Shown here: one piece after another, positions 8,241 through 12,852 of the stretch | Layout of the letters: every line of letters starts with the position of its first letter | How positions within the stretch are numbered: the stretch's first letter is position 1 | Source: Methanomassiliicoccales archaeon | GTDB lineage: Archaea > Thermoplasmatota > Thermoplasmata > Methanomassiliicoccales > JACIVX01 | NCBI GenBank assembly: GCA_028682925.1 | Contig: JAJRAG010000065.1 | Span: 1 to 16,396, forward strand | Direction: 5' to 3' | Length of the DNA stretch: 16,396 nucleotides | Position numbers and translations under genes: made by a program | Notes under the pieces: generated by a model | The model's database searches: none | What the model was told of the DNA's origin: nothing | The model's input: the letters and a program-made list of their open reading frames with translations, nothing else

Positions 8241-8269
8241 ACAAAACCTTTTGAGGATGGGATGCAAAA

Positions 8270-8512
8270 ATGTTGGGAGATTTCGAGGAGGGATTGGGAG
8301 CGGAGGTCGCCTCTGACGCCGTCGAGTGGATGAAAAACCACACAATCGCGGATCTTAGGACGATAGCCTATGAAATGGAGAACGACGGCAAGGACACAGC
8401 CGAACTATGGATCCTTATCGGCGACCTGACAGAAATGGTCCAGGAGATCACCACATTGGACCTAATGAGAAACGACATACCCGACGCTGAAGAAGCGTTG
8501 GCCCTGCTCTGA
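8270..8512 (+). CDS. Small acidic protein of unknown function, 80 residues
   Basis: I do not recognise this protein. It has 80 residues and is strongly acidic: about twenty Asp and Glu residues against four Lys and Arg. It has no cysteine, no signal peptide and no membrane segment. The pattern suggests a compact all-helical fold, with helices at about residues 5-22, 25-38 and 43-78. It is likely a real gene because it has a good TATA box at 8189, a structured leader, the purine-rich GAGGATGGG about 10 bases before the ATG, and an intrinsic-terminator-like hairpin directly after the stop. It stands alone: the TPR gene is divergent and the tRNA-Gly gene follows. The strong control signals hint at high expression. 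Its lack of motifs permits no functional claim. Confidence 0.75.
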   Translation: MLGDFEEGLGAEVASDAVEWMKNHTIADLRTIAYEMENDGKDTAELWILIGDLTEMVQEITTLDLMRNDIPDAEEALALL

Positions 8513-8521
8513 TTCTCCTTA

Positions 8522-8547
8522 AGGGGGTGCTGAGATGAGCGCCCCCT
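8522..8547 (+). terminator. Terminator-like hairpin after the small acidic protein gene
   Basis: AGGGGGTGCT (8522-8531) pairs with AGCGCCCCCT (8538-8547) over ten positions with one U-G wobble and a GAGATG loop. A T-rich stretch follows (8550-8564). It begins about ten bases after the stop codon, so termination or 3'-end protection of this mRNA is likely. Confidence 0.6.
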
Positions 8548-8644
8548 CATTCGTTTAATCTTCTGCTCGATGTCAAGGCTATTCCTTGATCTATTCCATT
8601 TCCGAATGGAGGATTCTAGCCAGCTAGGTTCACACCGCTAAGGA

Positions 8645-8650
8645 TTTAAA
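8645..8650 (+). promoter_or_regulatory. TATA box of the tRNA-Gly gene
   Basis: TTTAAA lies in an A/T patch within GC-rich surroundings, about 29 bases upstream of the first tRNA base at 8677. This is the usual placement for an archaeal tRNA promoter with a short 5' leader that RNase P removes. Confidence 0.6.
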
Positions 8651-8676
8651 ATGGAACGGAGATAGGGTGGGGCCGA

Positions 8677-8773
8677 GCAGGTGTAATCTAGTCTGGTTAG
8701 GATTTTGGCCTTCCATGTCCCATCATCTGGGCGGGGAAAGCCAACGGCCCGGGTTCGAATCCCGGCACCTGCA
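8677..8773 (+). tRNA. tRNA-Gly (anticodon UCC) with a 23-base intron
   Basis: The acceptor stem GCAGGTG (8677-8683) pairs perfectly with CACCTGC (8766-8772), with discriminator A at 8773. No CCA is encoded. The D-stem ATCT/GGAT encloses a loop with G18-G19. The anticodon stem is TTGGC (8705-8709) with GCCAA (8740-8744). The T-arm is CCGGG-TTCGAAT-CCCGG. Removing 8716-8738 leaves the seven-base loop C-U-U-C-C-A-A, with U33 and anticodon UCC, which reads GGA (and GGG by wobble) glycine codons. The intron lies at the canonical 37/38 position. U13 (8689) and G15 (8691) are present; these are the positions acted on in archaea by TruD and by the archaeosine pathway. A73 is normal for tRNA-Gly. Confidence 0.93.
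8716..8738 (+). other. Archaeal tRNA intron (bulge-helix-bulge type)
   Basis: The 23-base intron separates A37 (8715) from A38 (8739). A bulge-helix-bulge fold can be drawn. The 5' bulge is C36-A37 plus the first intron base, and the 3' bulge is the last two intron bases plus A38. The central four-pair helix joins CTTC (8710-8713) to GGGG (8733-8736), with two U-G wobbles. An upper helix GTCC/GGGC closes a loop of eight bases. The tRNA splicing endonuclease would cut in both bulges. Confidence 0.85.
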
Positions 8774-9104
8774 CTGAAAACCCCTCAGCAAATCGACGAG
8801 AAATAAACTTGGGTCCAGATGTTGAGATACTCATTCTGCAAACCATATCACAAGAATTGGGTGAGGGGGATGGGGCCTTCACCCTCCTCACCCCGGGATG
8901 ATATTTCAAATCCACTCTCATAAGACACTCCGTAGAGATGGTACAGCTCCTCCCATCCGAAGTGGTCGTATTCTTCTTGCATTCTTTATTCACCAAAATC
9001 CAAAAGCTTGCTTCCTTCCTATAACCGAAGCGGGGAGAGGTGGTCGAAAGTGTCATTGGGATTCTTCAAGAACACGACATATCAGATAGGACTATGGTGG
9101 CAAA
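8774..9104. other. Intergenic stretch of 331 bases without a credible gene
   Basis: Between the tRNA and the end of arcS I find no reading frame with family features or a ribosome site. Short frames on both strands have arbitrary composition, and one of them runs into the tRNA. The clearest structure is a hairpin at 8859-8893. An 11-base palindrome (TTCTTCAAGAA, 9062-9072) lies just downstream of arcS. The region may hold a small RNA or the 3' end of the arcS transcript. Confidence 0.5.
8859..8893. other. Long GC-rich hairpin, possible small RNA or bidirectional terminator
   Basis: The 14 bases at 8859-8872 pair with 8880-8893. Thirteen of 14 positions pair (one G-U, one A-C mismatch) around a seven-base GGGCCTT loop. 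The first eight pairs, GGGTGAGG with CCTCACCC, are perfect. No T-tract follows closely on either strand, so a structured RNA is as likely as a terminator for tRNA-Gly or arcS read-through. Confidence 0.5.
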
Positions 9105-10865
9105 TCACGAACGGTTCTTCCTGTGTCTGATTCTGACGGCCTCGCCCCTTTTCGCCTCCACCATTTCCTCACCACACATAGAGGCTACTCCGACAGCTTC
9201 AAGCTCACCGTTGTTCAGGACGAGGACTTCGTCCCCACTCCTTATTCTCCGATCTGCATCCTCCACACCAACGGCGAATAGATTCCCTTGAAGTTCAAAA
9301 TTCGCCATCTGGACGATGTTGAGATGCGTTGGCAGCAACTTCTCTCCACCTTGCATGGTCAGCGAGAGCATTCCCCTTTCTGGCGTCAGCATCGCGATCT
9401 GAACGTTTTCGTGAAGTATCCTAAGATATGGGTAGTTGCCAACGACAGAGCATTCCTCGACAAGAACTTCACCGCCTTCGCCAAACTGGAATCTTGCCAG
9501 AGATTCCATGTTGCCGACTCTGTCATCCCCCCTCGACAGGTAAGGAAAGCTAGAACAAACACCGCTCAGCTCCGAACTCAACTTCTCAAGTGCTTCGTTC
9601 GACGTCGGACGGCCTGAGGATGTATCGACGCAATCGACGACGTCTTTGACAAAGGACTCTTCAATGGACAGGTGACATATGATCTTGTCGTACCCGAAGC
9701 TGGCGATCTTCGCGACCATTTCCTGCACCATGGCTCTTTCATCATGGTCCCAATGACCCGTCACCGGGATATCGTATTGTGCCGCCGGATAGACTAGCTC
9801 CAATTCCCTGGGGACGACGCCCAATGGAGAGGTGACCGCCAATTCGTGAACGACGGTGTTGTTCTTTGCAGTCTGTATCGCTTGATGAAAAAGCTTGTGA
9901 GTCCTAGACGTCGAATACGGCTTCTTCGCCGAGCAGGGTATGAGGAGCAGCACTCTCTTGTGAGCCGGGGGCCTGTATCGTTCCAGAATCCGAAGACGGA
10001 ATCTCTGGACATCAGGACGATAGAGTGATTGTTTGGAGTTGCAGTAGAAGCTCGGCCCAACCACTGGTGTGAACTTCTCCTGGAGCTCGAAGAACTCTAG
10101 ATCCAGAATCCTCAGAGCAGCGACGGACCAGGGATTGGAATTGACTCGCATCTCGACCAGCTCCCGAAGGCGGCCGAGCTTCTGCATGTGCCTGACGAGT
10201 TGCAGCTCACTCCATGCCGCTTCGAGGTTGTGACGGATCGATTCTTCGGGATCGGCGGAATTGACAAGCCAATTGGCCTCTTCCGACAAAAGTGTCCCCT
10301 CAGGTGTGAGAAGACGGCCGCGAGACCCCTGATAGACCAGCAACGATGAATCGAACAGATCGACGCCGGCATAGCAGAGAAGAGCGAGGTTGCTAACGTC
10401 TAGAATCCCAGGAGCATATATCATTCTGCCAGAACCGGCAGCACTTCTGAGAGCGACCAAGCTCTTCACGAATTCTCTCGCATCTCTTCTGAGCTCGAAA
10501 GCATTGCCCAGGACGCAGATCGAGGAATCGGTCCCCTCCAATTCTGATGCAATGTTCGTGACGTCTCCTCTCACAACAACCGATTCTACACTCGATATTG
10601 TTGAAGAGATCTTCTCGCGCCGAAGGAATGAAGAAGGAATCTTCAAATCGTTCGGGATCAGAATCGGCTGCGTTTCTGGGGAAGAAACAACTCTCAGTTC
10701 GAAAGGCTCGCCCTCTCTCTTGTCTTCGATGATCAGCTCAGCGAATCCAGGGGCGGGGAGCTTTTCTGAAGAAAAGAAGAGAATGCCTGGGGTGGTGACT
10801 TGAGACGTGCCCCTCGACCACCTTGTCATCCTTCCACACCCAGCTCTGTGGAGTACCTCGAGCAT
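9105..10865 (-). CDS. arcS: Archaeosine synthase subunit alpha (ArcS)
   Basis: ArcS converts preQ0 at position 15 of archaeal tRNA toward archaeosine, the base that stabilises the tRNA elbow. The 586 residues are normal for the family. The N-terminal half (about 1-280) is a degenerate tRNA-guanine transglycosylase-like domain; its opening MLEVLHRAGCGR...TTPGIL is the family's conserved start. The family-specific core motif PCSAKKPYSTSRTHKLF follows at residues 310-326, with C311, K314 and K315 as the hallmark residues. A PUA RNA-binding domain fills the end, about residues 505-580. The gene has its own TATA box at the leaderless distance and stands between the sulfur-relay operon and the tRNA-Gly locus. 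The tgtA gene for the preceding step and the partner enzyme RaSEA are not in this window. Confidence 0.93.
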   Translation of the reverse strand: MLEVLHRAGCGRMTRWSRGTSQVTTPGILFFSSEKLPAPGFAELIIEDKREGEPFELRVVSSPETQPILIPNDLKIPSSFLRREKISSTISSVESVVVRGDVTNIASELEGTDSSICVLGNAFELRRDAREFVKSLVALRSAAGSGRMIYAPGILDVSNLALLCYAGVDLFDSSLLVYQGSRGRLLTPEGTLLSEEANWLVNSADPEESIRHNLEAAWSELQLVRHMQKLGRLRELVEMRVNSNPWSVAALRILDLEFFELQEKFTPVVGPSFYCNSKQSLYRPDVQRFRLRILERYRPPAHKRVLLLIPCSAKKPYSTSRTHKLFHQAIQTAKNNTVVHELAVTSPLGVVPRELELVYPAAQYDIPVTGHWDHDERAMVQEMVAKIASFGYDKIICHLSIEESFVKDVVDCVDTSSGRPTSNEALEKLSSELSGVCSSFPYLSRGDDRVGNMESLARFQFGEGGEVLVEECSVVGNYPYLRILHENVQIAMLTPERGMLSLTMQGGEKLLPTHLNIVQMANFELQGNLFAVGVEDADRRIRSGDEVLVLNNGELEAVGVASMCGEEMVEAKRGEAVRIRHRKNRS

Positions 10866-10889
10866 GCCTGACTAATCGAGATTGCAGGA

Positions 10890-10897
10890 ATAAAATA
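10890..10897 (-). promoter_or_regulatory. TATA box of arcS
   Basis: On the minus strand this reads TATTTTAT and is centred about 28 bases before the arcS ATG at 10865. The transcript would start almost at the start codon. No ribosome binding site is visible, which again suggests a leaderless mRNA. Confidence 0.6.
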
Positions 10898-10930
10898 GTT
10901 TGCAGAAACACAAGCGCAACGGGAGAAGGC

Positions 10931-10935
10931 AAAAA
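10931..10935 (-). terminator. T-tract after the sulfur-relay operon
   Basis: Reading the minus strand, a run of five T occurs about 15 bases after the last stop codon of the operon at 10951, just ahead of the arcS promoter. Short T-runs are common archaeal termination signals. The evidence is weak, but the position is right for separating the operon from arcS. Confidence 0.35.
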
Positions 10936-10950
10936 CGAACAGACCATGTC

Positions 10951-11310
10951 TCAAAATGTCGTAACGAGTTCGTGTTCCCTCAGCGTCGAACGGAACTCCT
11001 CCCAGGATATCATCTTCACTCCATCAATCGTCTGGATGACACCGACTCTGCTTTTCAGATCCTCCGAGACACAGTAGACGTCGGATCCGAATTCGATCAG
11101 GTCCTTGATCGCTTCTATGTTTGAGGGCATGTCGATCGTCTCTGGTTTCTGGGCCGCGACCGCATTGAGCGCTCCGTCACCCATCATAATCACCGTCGTT
11201 CTCTCCACAGACCCGCTGGCAACCATCGCGAGAGCTAGACGGAGACCTGCAAAAGCATCCTCGGTGCCGTAAGGCGCCTTGGTTATGAGTACAGCAATGC
11301 TCTTTGCCAT
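10951..11310 (-). CDS. DsrE/DsrF-like sulfur-relay protein (TusC-like)
   Basis: The product has 119 residues. The beginning AKSIAVLITKAPYGTEDAFAGLRLALAM, then VIMMGDGALNAV, is the pattern of the DsrF/TusC branch (a beta strand, a K-A-P-Y-G turn, a helix, then F/M-x-G-D-G). In bacterial TusBCD and DsrEFH the subunits form a heterohexamer that passes persulfide sulfur; the F/C subunit is structural. The single cysteine in YCVSEDL is not at the catalytic position of the E/D subunit. The start at 11310 is chosen because GAGGTGA lies about five bases upstream; it overlaps the stop of the previous gene, whose TGA ends at 11315. A TTG at 11325 would add five residues but lacks such a site. It is the last gene of the operon. 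Confidence 0.8.
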   Translation of the reverse strand: MAKSIAVLITKAPYGTEDAFAGLRLALAMVASGSVERTTVIMMGDGALNAVAAQKPETIDMPSNIEAIKDLIEFGSDVYCVSEDLKSRVGVIQTIDGVKMISWEEFRSTLREHELVTTF

Positions 11311-11314
11311 CCGG

Positions 11315-11674
11315 TCACCTCGCAAGAGTGACCATGCGGTCGCTCTCCGCTACAAATCTTGAAAGGTCATTGGTGAGGCTGCCTATCTTCGCCGTCTTGA
11401 TCTCTTCACCCCTGCGAATCCCTCTTGCACTGCAACAGGTCTCGCATACGACGAACGTTACTCCTTGTTTCGCGAGTTCGTCCATAGCCCTTCCGACGTT
11501 GGGGAATCTCCTTGGATCTTGTCCTTCCTTGATTGCCGTCACGCCTTCGCCATACCCGAACACGTTCACCTTGTATCCTTTGTCTGTCGCCGCTCGTGCC
11601 AATTTGACCATGATGTTGGCGTCCATGTTCATCATGGTTCCGGATCTTATGTGGATCGTCAGTGTTCTTGTCAT
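11315..11674 (-). CDS. DsrE-family sulfur-transfer protein (TusD-like) with cysteine cluster
   Basis: The 119-residue product has the DsrE fold pattern: an initial strand, a helix with M-D-A-N-I-M-V-K-L, the strand YKVNVFGYGEGV, and then FVVCETCCSARGI. That last segment matches the C-x-x-C and R-G-I stretch around the persulfide-carrying cysteine of TusD/DsrE. Here C77, C80 and C81 are available. In the bacterial relay this subunit accepts sulfur from TusA; the same role is inferred here because tusA heads the operon. The start at 11674 has GGTGATT about three bases upstream and follows the previous stop by eight bases. A peroxiredoxin-like or general DsrE protein cannot be excluded, but the TusB-like and TusC-like neighbours favour a complex. 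Confidence 0.83.
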   Translation of the reverse strand: MTRTLTIHIRSGTMMNMDANIMVKLARAATDKGYKVNVFGYGEGVTAIKEGQDPRRFPNVGRAMDELAKQGVTFVVCETCCSARGIRRGEEIKTAKIGSLTNDLSRFVAESDRMVTLAR

Positions 11675-11682
11675 CGAATCAC

Positions 11683-11982
11683 CTAGACGGTAATCGTCTG
11701 GTCGTATTGTTCCATGATAAGATCAACAGCCGTCGAATAGTCTATCAAAAGGAATTTGCTAGATATGCTGGCCAATCCCCTTGCGGCAAAGTCATCACGC
11801 ATCACGTACACTTTGTCGGCAACATCAAGCAGCTCTTGTCCCTTGTTCTTGTCGACGGCGAAGTAGACGGCATCCTCGAACAGAATCACACCCGTCTTTT
11901 CGTCACCGCCAATCGCCGCCAAATGATCCAGAGATGAGTACTCGTATGGCGACTTCAGCATGATGAACAGGATCGAGCTCAT
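11683..11982 (-). CDS. DsrH/TusB-like sulfur-relay protein
   Basis: The product has 99 residues. It begins SSILFIMLKSPYEYSSLDHLAAI, continues VILFEDAVYFAV and VYVMRDDFAARGL, and ends IDYSTAVDLIMEQYDQTITV. This is the TusB/DsrH pattern: a K-S-P-x-E turn, a Q/E-D-x-V-Y strand, an E/R-D-D-x-x-A-R-G-L segment and a short tail ending near I-T. The usual C-terminal tryptophan is replaced by valine. Bacterial DsrH has a conserved cysteine; this sequence has none, so it is probably structural. The start at 11982 is chosen because TTGGTGA lies about five bases upstream. Longer in-frame starts would run through the preceding small ORF. It is the third gene of the operon. Confidence 0.78.
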   Translation of the reverse strand: MSSILFIMLKSPYEYSSLDHLAAIGGDEKTGVILFEDAVYFAVDKNKGQELLDVADKVYVMRDDFAARGLASISSKFLLIDYSTAVDLIMEQYDQTITV

Positions 11983-11986
11983 AAGT

Positions 11987-12094
11987 TCACCAATTGTAGC
12001 GTAACTGGCCTGTCGAATCCGCCGCAACGGCAAGACAAGGGATCTTGCCAGGATCGTCCTTGGTGCGTGCCCCTATGATGAGCATCTTCTTCAT
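11987..12094 (-). CDS. Small ORF of 35 residues inside the sulfur-relay operon
   Basis: Between tusA and the TusB-like gene an ATG at 12094 opens a frame of 35 residues, MKKMLIIGART, continuing KDDPGKIPCLAVAADSTG and ending in W. GGGTG lies about six bases upstream of the ATG, and the TGA falls within the GGTGA that serves the next gene, so the spacing is that of a translated operon member. The N-terminus resembles the first strand and loop of a DsrE-like domain (K-x-x-I-I-G then D-D-P-x-K), but the remaining two thirds of such a domain are absent. It may be a remnant of a duplicated DsrE gene or a functional micro-protein; its cysteine at residue 20 is noted. It is unrecognised and not proven to be expressed. 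Confidence 0.5.
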   Translation of the reverse strand: MKKMLIIGARTKDDPGKIPCLAVAADSTGQLRYNW

Positions 12095-12103
12095 ACATAC
12101 ACC

Positions 12104-12331
12104 CTACTGTCGCTTCTTGATAAGAAAGCGGAAAACACCATTCTCTTCTCTCGATTCGATGAGCTCGTTTCCGGTCCTTTTGCACCAGGCGGGAACATCC
12201 TCCTTCGAGCCAACGTCGTCTGCGATTAGCTCCAAAGTCTCCCCGACCTTCATCTCCTTGATCTTCTTGGCCAGCTTAACTATGGGCATAGGACACATGA
12301 GGCCTTGGGCGTCTAGTACTATCTTATCCAT
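12104..12331 (-). CDS. tusA: Sulfur carrier protein TusA family
   Basis: This 75-residue protein is a TusA/SirA-type persulfide carrier. The diagnostic motif is LDAQGLMCPMPIVKLAKKIKEM, with the sulfur-bearing cysteine at C13 in C-P-M-P. The GETLELIADD strand and the DVPAWCKRTGNELIESREENGVFRFLIKK ending complete the two-layer fold; a second cysteine, in AWCK, occurs in many archaeal members. TusA takes sulfur from a cysteine desulfurase or another donor and passes it to a DsrE-type complex, here encoded directly downstream. The start at 12331 is supported by GGAGTGG about seven bases upstream. It is the first gene of the operon, under the TATA box at 12372-12380 and next to a palindromic operator. 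The receiving TusE/DsrC protein is not seen in this window. Confidence 0.9.
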   Translation of the reverse strand: MDKIVLDAQGLMCPMPIVKLAKKIKEMKVGETLELIADDVGSKEDVPAWCKRTGNELIESREENGVFRFLIKKRQ

Positions 12332-12351
12332 AGATTCCACTCCTATCGGTT

Positions 12352-12367
12352 TTGCACGGTTGTGCAA
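12352..12367. promoter_or_regulatory. Perfect 16-bp palindromic operator of the sulfur-relay operon
   Basis: TTGCAC-GGTT-GTGCAA is a perfect six-base inverted repeat around a four-base spacer. It lies between the TATA box and the tusA start, covering the stretch from just after the box to the expected transcription start near 12350. A protein bound there would block initiation. The divergent helix-turn-helix gene at 12424 is the obvious candidate binder. The palindrome is seen; the repression is inferred. Confidence 0.65.
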
Positions 12368-12371
12368 CAAG

Positions 12372-12380
12372 TATATATAA
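12372..12380 (-). promoter_or_regulatory. TATA box of the sulfur-relay operon
   Basis: The minus strand reads TTATATATA, centred near 12376, with the expected start near 12350, about 19 bases before the tusA ATG. The box is nearly self-complementary and might also serve the divergent regulator gene, with a start near 12402; TTAATAA at 12389-12395 is another candidate for that gene. Confidence 0.65.
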
Positions 12381-12423
12381 CCACTCGTTAATAAGGCTTT
12401 CGAGAGCGATGGAGGCGGAGTGA

Positions 12424-12783
12424 TTGTTGCCAGAAGGAGTGTTGACCGGAGTCTCATCCTGCAAGGACCTCATGAAGTGCGCGTACAACCTCAACGAGTT
12501 CGAACTCGAGATCTACAAGAGACTATCAGAATCGGGTCCGGTGAGAGCTGATGATCTTGCAAGACTCGTCGGGAAAGAGCGCAGCACCGTATACAGGATC
12601 CTCCAGAAGCTCATGTCCTGCGGCATAAGCTACCGGGAGACCAGATCGCTCGGGAGAGGTGGATATTATCACATCTATACTGCAATCGACAGAAACGAAC
12701 TCAGGAAGCGACTCGAGCAATGCGTGGAGAACTGGCACGAGAAGATGAACCTGGCACTCTCCAAGTTCGGAGAGGATTTTTGA
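12424..12783 (+). CDS. Helix-turn-helix transcriptional regulator (TrmB/MarR-like winged helix)
   Basis: The 119-residue product has one winged-helix domain: helix 1 is NEFELEIYKRLSES, helices 2-3 are RADDLARLVGKERSTVYRILQKLMSCG with the recognition helix at RSTVYRILQKL, and the wing is ISYRETRSLGRGGYYHIYTAI. A C-terminal helix may mediate dimerisation. This is the layout of small archaeal TrmB-like regulators without a sugar-binding domain. Four cysteines (C13, C19, C59, C100) could give redox or sulfur sensitivity, but this is speculation. The start is uncertain: TTG at 12424 or 12427 follows GGAGG and GGAGTGA, while the first in-frame ATG at 12472 would drop 16 residues and two of the cysteines. 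It is divergent from the tusA operon and probably controls it through the palindrome at 12352. Confidence 0.85.
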   Translation: MLPEGVLTGVSSCKDLMKCAYNLNEFELEIYKRLSESGPVRADDLARLVGKERSTVYRILQKLMSCGISYRETRSLGRGGYYHIYTAIDRNELRKRLEQCVENWHEKMNLALSKFGEDF

Positions 12784-12785
12784 GA

Positions 12786-12790
12786 TTTTT
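12786..12790 (+). terminator. T-tract after the regulator gene
   Basis: A run of five T follows the stop codon of the helix-turn-helix gene by two bases. It could end that transcript before the pyrB promoter. The signal is short and has no hairpin. Confidence 0.3.
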
Positions 12791-12817
12791 CACGCTACCA
12801 GGTCCAATCGAAGAGGT

Positions 12818-12824
12818 CATATAG
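12818..12824 (+). promoter_or_regulatory. Probable TATA box of pyrB-pyrI
   Basis: CATATAG is the most TATA-like sequence in the 69-base gap before pyrB. Its expected start site near 12847 is six bases before the ATG at 12853, giving a nearly leaderless mRNA. It is a weaker match than the other boxes in the window. Confidence 0.4.
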
Positions 12825-12852
12825 GGAACGAGGTTATTCAGAGTCGAGCAGC

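Noticed and set aside
8711..8739. tRNA read as Glu(UUC) or Phe(GAA)
   Set aside because: TTC would require C instead of U at position 33, and GAA would require a different splice. The 37/38 intron with U33 and a seven-base loop gives UCC.
8697..9056. 119-codon minus-strand frame across the tRNA
   Set aside because: Its C-terminal part (VPGFEPGPLAFPAQ) is the antisense of the tRNA T-arm and intron, a common false gene call.
8898..9089. 63-codon plus-strand frame between the tRNA and arcS
   Set aside because: No ribosome site, no start-site context, and arbitrary composition.
12104..12457. Long form of TusA with 42 extra N-terminal residues
   Set aside because: The extension would cross the TATA box and the palindrome; the ATG at 12331 has a good ribosome site and gives the normal TusA length.
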